A stretch of DNA of 64,000 bases from Cliona cf. orientalis. Its lineage: Eukaryota > Porifera > Demospongiae > Clionaida > Clionaidae. The translations under genes and the position numbers were made by a program. The notes beneath the pieces were generated by a model. It searched no databases. It was given only the letters and a program-made list of their open reading frames with translations, and had not been told where the DNA came from. Below are positions 44,201 through 55,516 of this stretch, piece after piece (position 1 is the first letter of the stretch; each line of letters starts with the position of its first letter). Location of the stretch: the NCBI GenBank assembly GCA_963930775.1, contig OZ005702.1, positions 7,192,001 to 7,256,000 on the forward strand, read 5' to 3'.

Positions 44201-44685
44201 ATTACTTTCATCAGATTTAGAAGCAGTGGGAGACTCAATGTGTCCTTGAGGTTGTGGACTGATCGTGCAGTATTTCGACTGGATGCTGGTGATGATATTT
44301 TTGTGACCACCAATCCTTTGCAGAGCCTGGATTATCTTCTCCCATGATGGTTCTGGCTCATTATCTATCCAGTACTGGAGCACTTCCGACAGCCTCCTGG
44401 ATTCATTGCCGGGGTTCTCTCGATCAATGTTTCTAAGAATGTGTCTTGGAACATTCAACTGGATGCCAAGTTGATTCCAGTCTACCTCTTTCAGCTCGTA
44501 GACCAAATCCTTCAGCTTTGGATCGTCTGGATAGAAGTCTATATCGATACGAGGTAGATAAGTACCGATATAAATCTGATCATTCATACTCAGAGTGTAT
44601 AAAGTAATAATATTATAGGTAGATCCCTTTGTTGGCTCCATCATTAAAAATATTACCTACAGTATATCTCACCTTGTGTAGCCAT
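41247..44685 (-). CDS. NLR3: DEATH-DEATH-NACHT-LRR receptor (1030 aa)
   Basis: Exons 44673-44685 (ATG GCT ACA CAA G), 43875-44538 and 41247-43662 have phases 1 and 2 and total exactly 1031 codons with stop. Order: DEATH domain 1 (about 10-95), Ser-rich linker, DEATH-like domain 2 (about 160-225), linker with DLDWYGSYLKKQY, NACHT with Walker A GAPGSGKST (356-364) and Walker B VLWILDGFDEL, helical region, then ribonuclease-inhibitor-type LRRs (NLRRNPIGDKGLKYIAEAL). After the LRRs it has an extra tail of about 46 residues not in NLR4, read from sequence related to the remnant at 46640-46775. Expected role: cytosolic innate sensor oligomerising through NACHT and signalling by DEATH contacts. The most complete NLR, with NLR4. 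Confidence 0.92.
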
Positions 44686-44775
44686 TATAGAGATTAAATT
44701 CGAGCAGCAAATTCGGCCAAGGTAAACTTTCGTTTTCAGATCAGCGAGATTTATTCTTGATTGATTGGTGTTTGA

Positions 44776-44849
44776 TCATGTGACGTTATCAATAGGCCGG
44801 CCTAGGTGGGTGGGGCTCGTTCTGCTGCTCAAGGATATGCGCATGCGCT
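44776..44849 (-). promoter_or_regulatory. NLR3 promoter motif cluster
   Basis: TCATGTGACGTTATCA (44776-44791), GGTGGGTGGGGC (about 44808) and TGCGCATGCGCT (44838-44849) lie 90-165 bp upstream of the ATG, in the same order and similar spacing as in NLR1. Confidence 0.6.
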
Positions 44850-45156
44850 TTGCATTACGGGGAAGTTGTCTAAAATTTAATGAATTGCAATGCTGAACAG
44901 GAAGTGATTGAACTAAAAATGTTTGCTGTTGAGTGAAAAATTGAATAATGAATAATGACTGTGACATGGTGACGGAAGTGATAGAGAATACATAATTATT
45001 TATTTAAAACCATAATGCTACTAATATGCCCAGTAGATTATCATTTGACTGACATGTATTTCCATCTTCTGACTCAGCAATAATAGAAATCTTTGAATCA
45101 TGACTGGGAGTTCTGTTTATGAGTGAGAGCCAACAGCAATGATATTGAGCAAGTGA

Positions 45157-45525
45157 CTATAAATCTGTTAAACCAGTAGAGGGAGTGGGGAGGAGAGGAG
45201 GAGGGTGCTTAGTGACGGGAGAATCTCCGATGGTGATGATTTCGTGAGACGATCGACTGCCTGATGGGAGTTTGGGACGAAGAGGAGGCATATATGAAGA
45301 GGAAAGCTGATGAAAAGGAGTCCCATTGCTCAGGTTCTGAGAAGAATTACTAGTAGTGATGAGACTGGGTACTGGAGGAGTTTGCATCAAGCCAAGAAGC
45401 TGGAGTTCAAGGATCGGAGAGCGTTGTGAGCAGAGGCAGAGTTCATTAATGGAATCCAGAGTTTGATCCATGGCACTGTATTGCATCACTCTTCTCTGAC
45501 CTACACACACATGCACACACAGCAA
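45157..45525 (-). pseudogene. Pro/Ser-rich reading-frame remnant, copy 3
   Basis: Here a 13-nt deletion relative to copies 1 and 2 joins MDQTLDSINELCLCSQRSP to LLGLMQTPPVPSLITTSN in one frame. The continuous frame after the acceptor-like GTGTGTAG|GTCAGAG is about 110 codons, ending PTPSTGLTDL. Whether this is the intact state or the mutated one cannot be told from three copies. Confidence 0.4.
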
Positions 45526-46639
45526 AGGAATGACTCATGATAACAGATTGACCACAAGCATGTACTGAGAATACCATGGCTGTACACAATCATCATAAGG
45601 TTACCCCAAACACATGTACACACACATGTAGAGGAAATAGGTATAAGGTAGTAATAGGGTAAACATGTATAAGGTGTGGAGAGTTGGCCTTAGGTGTGGA
45701 GCACGTCTTCCTGACTCACTCAGATAGTGGGTCATCTAGCTAGCTACAGTGTACGTAAGCTGAGACTAACCATTAGGAACAGGGATTAATACAGAGGAGG
45801 GGGCACCCTGGGATCCCCTACCCTTCACACCGCAGGACAAGTGGATTATTGTGCCACAAGTGGCTGCAGTCTTGTATTAAATTTCCTAGAGAAGCATGTC
45901 CCCCCAGCCGGCCAAGACCCCCTTCCTCAGACAACACTGGACACAAACAATCCTTTATTAATCCCTAAGCTGAGAGAATAGGAAAATTGGAGTCCATGGA
46001 CACTACATCTCATTTCCATGTGTTAGGATATATCTAACTCACTTGGGGAGGTTTGATGGACACGTTTTGACTTCAGCAGGTTCTCTTCTTGATCTAGGAG
46101 TTCCTTTAGTGATCTGCTGCTGACTCGAGGGAATTGCCGACCCCCAGGCCAGTTGTGGAACTGTCAGCAACACCAGCACCTCCCTAGCTGTTAGTGCCGG
46201 GGCATTAATAGTAGTAGAGTCCCCCAGTCATCCACAGTGCTGCTCCTCTCACCTGTGGGTATGTGTTCACATGAATATCTGTGCATGTACATAATTAGTA
46301 TGTGTGTGAGTTTGAATGTACAGGGGGGGTATCAATTTGTAGTTACCTAGCAACCAAAGGCTAATTATTGTTGGCTAGGGGGTAACAATAGATGATTATA
46401 GATGATGACAGATAAATTAAATAATACGGTGGCCGAGAGGTACTATGGCAATCTGTGTTCGCCGCTAAATCACTTCCGCATTCTGTGTTTCATCTTCTGC
46501 GTTCTGCATATGCACTGCAGCAGAAGCTTAAGCCTACTTGCACGTTATTAGTCTTATGGAACCTTCTGAACATAGAAGCGTGCCTGGCCATGAACGCAGC
46601 ATACGCATACATAATACAGTAGCTCTAGAACATATATTA

Positions 46640-46775
46640 TACGTGTTCCACGTCATTCACTTTAATCTGGTTCGTCTTCTTCCATGCTCCTGCAGTTATA
46701 TAGCTATAGCTGTCCAAGATGTCAGCTAGTTGGGACACACTGATCCTAGCTATCTCTACATACTCCTGATACCGT
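46640..46775 (-). pseudogene. Exon-like remnant related to the NLR3 3' end
   Basis: The minus strand reads YQEYVEIARISVSQLADILD and continues to VNDVEHV and a stop. The block is homologous to 41180-41310, where it supplies the tail of NLR3 (CHEYVERARISVSQPADILD). Not recognised as any family. Confidence 0.4.
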
Positions 46776-46799
46776 AATTTTATCTGTAAGTTGGGTGAG

Positions 46800-47801
46800 T
46801 GACATTTCCTGCGGTATTGTTAGCATTTAGTCCAGTTTGTCTTATGGCGTTATCATAGAGTCGGTAGACTCTATAAGTAGGGATGGCCCGGATACTCCAT
46901 ATATGTAATACATTATAAAAATCCAAATATCTCAAAACAGGTAACTTTGTGAAATTTCTAAGTGTCAAAATCAGAATCTACAGCAAATTATCTATCTAAC
47001 AAGACCAAGATCATCCATCAATTCAATTGTATATGCCAGAATCAGATGTTCAATAAAATAGCCATTTGTCAAGGTTTCTTTCTTCTTTCTTTCTCATTTC
47101 CACGTCTAACTCAAGACTGTGTGGACCTCTCACCTTAGTTCTCATATAAATCCACTCTATTTTGTAGCGCGCAGTGCAGTGGCACGCTAGTTTGGCGTTA
47201 TCTCGACAGTTACGTAATAGTGGGTGTGTACGGCGCATTAACGATTAATGGGTGTGTCTGATACGCCATTTTTTTATATAATGCGCATGCTCGGAATGTG
47301 TTGCCATGGTGAAGTCATGTGACAGCGCCTGGTCGCGCCGCGCCCTAGGCGATCGCGAGCTAGCCGCTACTAGCGCTGCGCTGGTACTATTATCATCTAT
47401 GGCTGGATCGATCATGGATATGAAGGTGCAAGGCTCGAGGAGCGGTAAGGCGCTAGGGGCTAGGCATAGGCGAGCTACTCGCTAGCGCGTGCAGCGCTAG
47501 TGCTCAGCTGGATCGATCATAGCATAGATATCATACTGTCGAAGGCTCCGACAAGTCCAAGGCTCGAGGAGCCGGGTAACGTACAGATCATAAAATTATG
47601 CCGGGTGCTGAGCTAGCTGCTGCCAGCAGTAAAACTTAGAACTCTGTTTTCTCCCTAAACGGAGTCTCTTGGACCGCCTAAATAATCCTATAAACGCAAG
47701 TTAATGAGGGGCGTGGTTACGAATTTTGACACCGCCCATCCTGTGATATTAAAGAAGGCATTTTGATAAAATTTGTACTAAGTACAATAAAAAAGAACAG
47801 A
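46800..47801. repeat. Repeat-rich spacer with dispersed repeat copy 2
   Basis: 47080-47540 is the second copy of the repeat at 3010-3360, followed by GC-rich palindromic sequence (GCGCTAGTG, GATCGATCAT, CTCGAGGAGC). No gene is seen in the remaining 1 kb. Confidence 0.65.
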
Positions 47802-48046
47802 AACAAGTATAAAAACAATTGAATAAAATTGAAGAATGAAGTAGGGATGGCAGGATAAAAAAGTACACAAACAAGAGATAATTGTATCTACTATACATCC
47901 CTACGCTTGCTTTTTGAGGGGTACAAAAACGAGAAAAGCAAGCGTAGGGATGTATAGTAGATACAATTATCTCTTGTTTGTGTACTTTTTTATCCTGCCA
48001 TCCCTACTTCATTCTTCAATTTTATTCAATTGTTTTTATACTTGTT
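47802..48046. repeat. Perfect 113-bp inverted repeat (foldback) at the NLR4 3' end
   Basis: Arms 47802-47914 and 47934-48046 are complementary at every one of 113 positions around a 19-nt loop. The right arm ends 9 bp before the NLR4 stop codon (48056). Any normal 3' UTR of NLR4 would therefore contain a long perfect hairpin. Diverged relatives lie at 4104-4225 (one arm) and 51559-51930 (two imperfect arms). Confidence 0.95.
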
Positions 48047-48055
48047 AATTGTATG

Positions 48056-50378
48056 CTAGTGTATCTTGCATGTTGAGGTACTACTCTGAATTAAACGAAT
48101 GCCTTCATCTGTGAAGTCACACACGCTTAAATCCAATGTTTTAAGAGTGGTGTTCTTCTTGAGACCCTCTATGATAAATGGTGCTGCATTGTCTGATATG
48201 GCTTCGTTCCATGACAAGTTAAGTACTTTCAAAGCTTTGTTTCTCTGTAGCATTTCAGTGAGTGCTGGACCACTCTCCTCTGTGATTCTTAGTTCGCACT
48301 TTCGCAAACATAGTTCAGTAAGTGAGGTGTTGATTGTTAGGGCCTCTGCAATGTACTGTAGTCCTTTATCACCAATTGAATTTCCCGATAGATCCAGCTT
48401 CCTCAGTGCTCTAGTAGTTCTCAATGCCTCAGCTATGTATGAAGCCCCTACACCAGTGATCTCATTGTCGTATATGTTCATGTCAAGGTGACCAATTATT
48501 TCACTGTGAGGATCCAGGCTCCTGCAAAGACTTTGCATGAGGATCTTTATGCCAGTATCACTTAGAAAATAATCCCTAATGTCAACTGAGAATCTGCCTT
48601 TATAACTAATAGCAATGGAAGCCAGGAAGTAGCCAATGGAGAGGCAGTCTTGTGGTGATAGTGATATAGGAAGATAAAGCTCAGCATCTGATTCATATTC
48701 ATCTTCACTTAACTTATGCCTACGTGTGTGTGTATATTTTCTCAATAATTCCAAAAATGACATAATATGCATCCTGTCTCTAAGCTGTTCTCCTACATAC
48801 CGGCATAAGACAGTGTCCTGAGCCTCATACAAGCAGTTCAAAAGTGATACTAAAAGACGCCGAGATTCTTTTCGAATAATTTTCCCAACAAGATCGTAAA
48901 TACTTGCAGGGACATGACGCAAGAAACGTGGTACTAAGCTGAGGAGAGGCCTTGATGTACGAAATTTTGTGATGGCTGCATAAAACTGAAGTACTGCACT
49001 AAATCGAGCATCATTGAACATGGAATCAAATGTTGAAATTTGTTCACTGGCTGGCATTCGAGATATATGAACTGCAGCTAGCATCTCCTGAATCGACAGA
49101 TGTAGAAAGTTATGATAAACTGATTTACCATGAGAAATAATACTAGGTACAGCCTGCAGTAGACTAAGCTCACAAATCTCATCTGAAGATCCTAAAGCTT
49201 CTATGTCACTGCTGGAAAAGGTTACCTTATTGTCCCTAGCACCAGTGAATGCTAGTTTACAGAGCTGTTCAAAAGAAGAGTGCAATTTGTCAGGCAGTTC
49301 ATCAAATGATTGAAGTGTTTGAGATACTCCCTGTCGTTCGTGAAGATAGCGAGAGAGACAGTGCTGGACAAGGGAAGAAAATATGCCATAAATAGTGGAA
49401 GGGAGGGATCCATTGGCTAGGTAAAGATGGGCTACAATGGAAGCATTCAGAGGAAGGTAGCAGCTGCCCTCCATGGCTGGGTTACTGCTAAGTCTCTCCA
49501 TTAGAATCTCCACAGCTTTTGTATCATTGTTGAGACACTCGGTAAAGAATAGTCTCTGCTCCTCAGCAGTGAATCCTAATACTTCAATTCGTGAGGAGAC
49601 CACAGGGCAAAGGTCACCCGATGAAATTGGACGAGAAGTTACTATCACTGCAGTTTTTGACAGTGGGTTCTCCTGGTAAAGGTTTGGTCTGATCAGTGTA
49701 CTGATGATCGAGTCTTTCTGCAGATGTGATGGTAGCTCGTCAAACCCATCCAGTATCCAGAGAACACCACTGCCTTTGACAGCCATAATCTCTGCAGCAA
49801 CCTGTTCAGCAATTGAGCGACTTTCACAGGGAAGCAAATCAGTAATCAACCGTGCACTCTGTACTCTTGCATCTCGTAACTGGACGAGTATCACAACGAT
49901 GAACTCATCAAATAGTTCTCCTCTGCCCCATTGCTGACAGATTTGTACAGTCAGTGTGCTCTTCCCGCTACCTGGAGCACCGTCTATTAGAATCACCTTT
50001 CTCTCTCCTTCAATGTTCTTGAAGATATCTTTCAGTTCTATGGGGGACTTCTCTAGAAGAATGTCATCAACTTGTCCCCTGATGGTCTTGTGGATAAATG
50101 CATCGTCAACTCTTCCTCTCTGAATATTTTCTTTCTTGATGGTGGCCAGGTTGAAGATTTTTTGTGTTGGCGAAGGAAGCCATTTGTTGGCAGATATTTG
50201 TTGGGTGAAGAGGACTTCCACGTACTGCTTCTTTAGGTAGCTACCATACCAGTCAAGATCATGTCTAGCTGGCTGATTCAGAGGTCGGTGTACTGGAATT
50301 TGTTGACGTTTTACAATTCGTTTTAGTTCATCGATCAAATCCACTTTGTTTGCTTCATGAAGTGATGTTATTAAACAC
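48056..50378 (-). CDS. NLR4 exon 3 (NACHT-LRR)
   Basis: Follows the conserved acceptor (CTTAACAG|GTGTTTAATAAC). Joined to exons 1-2 (54617-55397), it completes an open frame of exactly 1001 residues. Walker A GAPGSGKST is at 361-369 and Walker B VLWILDGFDEL at 433-443, then a TSRP sensor and a helical region. The region has a unique charged insertion (RKYTHTRRHKLSEDEYESDAE) before the LRRs. The LRRs from about 840 include LDLSGNSIGDKGLQYIAEAL. It ends STSTCKIH, without the NLR3 tail. Very close to NLR1 and NLR3 in NACHT. The 3' end abuts a 113-bp foldback. Confidence 0.92.
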
Positions 50379-50689
50379 CTGTTAAGGAGAAATAATAATA
50401 TTATACCATATTATTTCCCACTATTAAGCACATGCGCTTATATCTCCACAGGAAGAAAATTTGTGCTTAATAGCAAAATGCACCTAATAGTGAGCATTTA
50501 TAAGCGAAATGCGCATAGCATAGTGTCCCTGGCAAGCACCCACTCCTGCATGTACCACATTTCAAGGGGTCAATGCAGCAGCTTCTGTATACAAACATAT
50601 ATGTCCAGATAAGCGTCCATATGGGCCAAAATCACGACTTATATTTAAGCTCCCATAGGCACCTTACCCAGAACACTACGGTAACGGTA

Positions 50690-51035
50690 TTCACTGATAC
50701 TCTTTGAGTGAAGGGCTGGCTTGAGATAAAACCATCCAACTAGACTTGTAGCCTCGTCTAGTAGCCTTGTACCAGGGATTCCCCCTTATGCATTACTATT
50801 TGTGATTACTTGACCAAAGGTGAACCTGATTCTATCATATTTGAAGTATATTATTATAGTGGTCACAGGTCCTATCTAATCTCTACTGAGGTGTATGCCA
50901 TAACGAAAGATATGAAGCCTGAACAGTTATTTCGACCATTTTCCCACTACAGGTCTTGTGGGGTGAATCCACCCACATTTGTGGTGACGGTGCTCATGCA
51001 GGTTTCACAAGGCTGCTGCAAGGCCAGATGTGACA
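50690..51035. repeat. Segment shared by NLR4 and NLR1 introns
   Basis: Counterpart of 28318-28690. The open frame over it (50810-51067, +) is not conserved in the other copy and is not taken as a gene. Confidence 0.6.
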
Positions 51036-51558
51036 AATGCATACGTATAGCTATATGGCTGACTTAAAAGGTATGGCTGATAGAACATGCAATATAATAT
51101 ATTTGTAGTGGTCAATCAGTAAGCTAAGTTATGGCGTATATTTGTAGCAATCATGGCCAATATCGGAGTGAGTTTCAAGCCTAAATCAAATTTCTAGGTA
51201 ACTAGTAAACCACTTGCATACAGAACCACAGTTCATTTACAACAACTTTGAGATGGATGGAGCAATAGCAAGATGCTGGAAACTTAGTATTAAGTTATTA
51301 AGCGCACCTCACTATTATTGCAGAAATTGCCGATCTGGTTATCTTAGCTGGATCACTAGCTCCTGAAGTAGCTAGCAGATAGCTGGCCAGCCTGTGCTCG
51401 CACGCGTAGTTGGTCATGTACCTGGCCAATGTTTTTGGGCATGGCTCTGCTCTATAAGCTTCAGTAAGTGCATTCCATTTACCAAGGAGAAAGCAAAAGA
51501 GAAATCCCCCCCTTTTGTATTGCCCTAAATTATATCCTGAGGCTGTGCATAATATTAT

Positions 51559-51930
51559 AACAAGTATAAAAAACAATTGAATAAAATCGAAGGATGAAGT
51601 AGGGATGGCGGCAGTGCCAAAAAAATAGACAAATAAGATTCGTAGGGATAACATATCATATCCACTATACATCCCTACGCTTGCTTTTCTCATACACTTT
51701 TGATTCAGTATGTAATTTAAAAGTGTTGCTATATTTTGATATTGATCCCTGGGTATACAGTATTGACTTTCCATTCCTGCATGCATGTGCCCCGTGTGCA
51801 TGGCTACTCAAAAGCAAGTGCAGGGATGTATATAGTGGATGTGGTATGTTTTCCCTACGAATCTTGTTTGTGTATTTTTTGGCACTGTCATCCCTACTTC
51901 ATCCTTCAATTTTTATTCAGTTGTTTTTTT
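51559..51930. repeat. Imperfect foldback with 120-bp loop
   Basis: Arms about 51559-51688 and 51810-51930 belong to the same family as 47802-48046 (AACAAGTATAAA, GAAGTAGGGATGG, CATCCCTACGCTTGCTTTT) but are diverged and separated by about 120 bp. It lies in the long NLR4 intron. Confidence 0.8.
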
Positions 51931-52728
51931 AGTGCCCAATTCATGATTGTCATTAATTTTCATCAATGCCACCTAGCTGACTAATCTCGTGGGGACAGAG
52001 GCTGGGCATGAGACTATAGATACATATACCATGGCGGCCGGCTTGCCTATTCATTGTTAATGCATGGAACTAGCTACAACTTCAAAATTTTTTTCTGGAC
52101 CTAGCTACATCCAACTGTACTCCAGCAATAATACAATTATATTATTATAGGGAAGCAAGTACACCACTGATTCAGCATGTTTGTGTGATCTTAGCCTTTG
52201 AGTCAGGCAGCTATATGGTACCCCAAACACACCGTGAGTTCAAACTAGCGATGTCCAACCATAATTGAAACCTTAGAAATGCACTTTAGTCTTACATCTC
52301 ACAGAACCAAAAAATTTCTGCTGATCATTATGGTGAACGTTTCATCTTCATATCTTGTTCCTGAGTGAAATTATGATGCAAAGTTTGCATCGAGGTCTGG
52401 TACAGAAACTTCAATACAAAATATGGCACCGTGAACCTTATAGCTATAGTTGATTTGAAGATCATAAGATCTGTTGTAACTTTTGTTTGGAATAAGATAT
52501 TGAAATGAAACTTTCACCAGCATGATGAAGATGAAATGCACATTAATTAGCACTGCCACTTGTGTGGCTTCCGGTAGCCTTACAAAGCAGGAAGTTTGGC
52601 TTCTGAGCTCTCAGTATTAATATTATTGTTATACTTGGAACTGACAACTGTACAAATATTCTTATAATACAGTACACATATCAAGGAAATCAGAGTAATC
52701 AAGTCGAAAAAATCAGAATGAATAATTA
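51931..52728. other. NLR4 intron, no gene seen
   Basis: AT-rich intronic sequence without recognisable exon, RNA or transposon ends. Confidence 0.4.
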
Positions 52729-52948
52729 CCGTATTTCTTCTAAAAATTCGGCCCTTCTAATTATTCGGCACCCTTTACCGAATGATTGAATATAGTCTCT
52801 AATTTTTCGGCAAAGGTCGTCATGTGTATATGCTATAAAAGGGAATGGAATGCGCACGCAGACAGAATGTTGAATATTAACCTCTAAAAATTCGGCGAAG
52901 ATAAAGCAATATTATTATTTTCATGCCGAATTTTTAGAAGAAATACGG
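52729..52948. mobile_element. CCGTA-type MITE (220 bp)
   Basis: Termini CCGTATTTCTTCTAAAAATT and its exact complement (24 bp perfect) are flanked by TA (52727-52728 and 52949-52950). The interior repeats AATTCGGC words. Non-coding. Confidence 0.9.
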
Positions 52949-53250
52949 TATTATAGCAGTTGTTAAATTGTGCATACTTTCATCCTATAATGTCCAAATC
53001 ACCATTGTCAAATATCAGTGTATAAATTTAATGTCAATGCAGATTCTAGATCGTTCACCCTCCCGATAAGTGTATCATGTTCATCTCTAGTACTCTTTAA
53101 AGCATTCTTCAGATCAGCAACTTCTTTGAGTCAGACATGCACCTCCGCTCTTGTATCAATGCTTTCTTCCATGGAAAGTATTTTTTTTTCAAGCTACTGA
53201 ACTTTATCAGCCACAGATCCAGATTTTTTTCCTCATAATATTATGCAAAT

Positions 53251-53775
53251 TTATACTACATTTGATTCAATTTGTTTAAGACGAGCTGAAAATCGTTTCC
53301 TTTTCTTGACTTCCTGAGTAAGAGCAGCAATCTGACCTTCTCTGCGACGCAACTTCTTATTTACGTTACGTATGCTAACTTTGTCCATTTTCTTGGTCAG
53401 ATCCTCAATTGCTTTTTCTTGGGATGACAAAAGATTTTGTGCATCTGATAATTCAGTAGCTAAACTTTGGTTCACCTCAGCTAACACTGCTACCTCAACA
53501 GAATCAAGTGCACCAGCCGGTACTCGTTGCTGACATCGGACAGTCATACGTCTTTTTTCACCCAAAAATTGCTCACTCATAAGTGCATGCAACATACCAT
53601 GCTGCTTATTCTTATGCAACAATTTCCTTTTGTCATCAAAACAACTGAGGCTCACTTTTACGGCTGATAGGGAAGGTATCTTTGAGATATCATAGCAAAC
53701 TTGCATTATCCATTCAATTAGTAAACATGTCCCATGAGATTTTCTTTTCTTTACGAAAATCATTAAGTTCAACAA
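53251..53775 (-). pseudogene. Coiled-coil protein fragment (174 codons)
   Basis: An open frame whose second half is a charged heptad coiled coil (AIEDLTKKMDKVSIRNVNKK, then RRREGQIAALTQEVKKRKR). A further coiled-coil-like stretch with a frame break lies downstream at about 53018-53200 (VADLKNALKSTRDEHDTLIG). It sits inside the NLR4 intron between repeats, so it may be a fragment of a transposon-borne or retroposed gene. Family not recognised. Confidence 0.4.
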
Positions 53776-53939
53776 TTTACAAAGTTCTCTTTTCCAATAC
53801 GTGGAAGTGAAGAGCCAGGCTTAGTAAGCCTTTTTGAGAAATTCAAAGCAAGTACAAACCAGTTTTTCACCGATATCTACCGATTGGTTGTACTTACAGC
53901 ACGCACAGACGCCTAGAATTCGAGATCTGGCGATTTTTG

Positions 53940-54480
53940 TGCCGACGACAACGACAGACAGACAGACCAATTGCTTTACCCCTTGCGCATGCGCGTGGGG
54001 TAATTAAATCGCTATCAGTACACAATCTAAGCCACATCGATGTCAACACCTCAATCATAGAGATGGAGTCTGAGACCGACTGTCGACGTCGACACCGACA
54101 ATTTTCAATCACAGGAGACGAACTCGACAGCACCATAGATACTAGAGCTTCTGAACATCGGGTTGGTCACGGCATGGCACACAGCGTACATGCTATATAT
54201 AGTGCAAGGCTAGCTTTATTTATACACAGGATTATGTCAGCCAAGAGAACGCGTGAAGTTCGGCCGGCGGTACTTGTCAGAGAAAGTAGCACTCGACTTA
54301 ATTGTATTCGCTGGATTCATGCGTCAGATACTCTACATATAATATACCGATTTTCAAGTCTCAGAAAGGCTCCATGGAGGCCCTGCATTTTCAGGCAATT
54401 ACCTCATAGATCACACCGTAGGTTTCATCATATTATATTACACTATAATTACTTCATAACCACAGAAAAGTAAATTGCTA
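53940..54480. repeat. Dispersed repeat sharing a block with the 902-bp transposon
   Basis: 54030-54310 matches 32690-32965 (AGAGATGGAGTCT, GCTAGCTTTATTTAT, CCAAGAGAACGCGTGAAG, TTCGGCCGGC). It contains a TGCGCATGCGCG palindrome at 53984-53995. The open frame across it is not supported in the other copy. Confidence 0.65.
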
Positions 54481-54616
54481 TATACTGGGCATGTAATATC
54501 ATGTGGCTGTTGCTATTTGGATATTATGCTAAGTGTAATACTGAATGTGTTGTATATATCACATGTATGATTTCAGGAGCCCTATTACAGACAACTACCA
54601 AAATAAGAGTACTTAC

Positions 54617-55397
54617 CTGTAGGTAGCATTCTCTCCAAGCCTCTCCCTCCATATTCTGAACATTTCAGAGCATTGTCTGGCAGGAGTGACCTGGTGGGAG
54701 GCTGATAGAATCCCTCTCTCCTCTGCTAGCGTTAGTCTCATGTAAGGAGCCAGGTCCTGCCACTCTGTCACGGACTGACTCAACTTGACCAGGTGGGCAT
54801 CAGCACAGGGACTATCAAGGAGCTGAGCAGGGAACTTGGACAGCTGCTCCTCAAGGCTGTGAATAGGTCTGGCAGACACACTGCCTACAGATACACCTCC
54901 TTCAGCCATTCGAGATCTTTTATGCTTTGATACAATTTGACGATCACTTTCATCAGATTTAGAAGCAGTGGGAGACTCAATGTGACCTTGAAGCTGTGGA
55001 CTGCTCGTGCAGTATTTCGATTGGATGCTAGTTATGATATTTTTGTGTCCACCAATCCTTTGCAGAGCCTGGATTATCTTCTCCCATGATGCTGCTGGTT
55101 CATTGTCTATCCAGTACTGGAGCACATCCGATAGCTTCCAGGATTCATTGCCAGGGTTCTCTCGATCAATGTTTCTAAGAATGAATCTTGGAATATCCAA
55201 CTGGATGCCAAGTTGATTCCAGTCTACCTCTTTCAGCTCGTAGACCAAGTCCTTCAGCTTTAGGTCGTCTGGGTAGCTATAGACGCCTGTATACACACAG
55301 TATCACGATTAAATCATAGAAAACGGACCTTGCCCACGTCCATAGGTAAAGTATAGAGACTAGATAGTACATGAATATCCTTACTTTGTGTAGCCAT
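54617..55397 (-). CDS. NLR4 exons 1-2 (double DEATH)
   Basis: Exon 1 (55385-55397) is ATG GCT ACA CAA A, the same microexon as NLR3. Exon 2 (54617-55286) encodes DEATH domain 1 (LKLKDLVYELKEVDWNQLG to NIITSIQSKY), a Ser/Lys-rich linker (SKSDESDRQIVSKHKRSRM) and DEATH-like domain 2 (HLVKLSQSVTEWQDLAPYM to RLGENATYR). It ends at CTACAG|GTAAGT in phase 2, which fits exon 3 at 50378 exactly (683 + 2323 nt = 1002 codons with stop). The joining intron is 4.2 kb and full of repeats, so the join is strongly phased but inferred. DEATH 2 differs more from the other copies at its C-terminal half. Confidence 0.88.
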
Positions 55398-55516
55398 GTC
55401 TAAAATTTAACACGTAGAGAACTCCAACAGTATGTAAGAACGTCGTTGAATTGAATGATCTGACCACGTCATCGTACTACTTTTATAGATTGGTTACTAA
55501 ATTGGGTCGTCAAGGA

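Noticed and set aside
51298..51801. 167-codon minus-strand frame
   Set aside because: It overlaps the foldback element and repeats, and has no domain or splice support.
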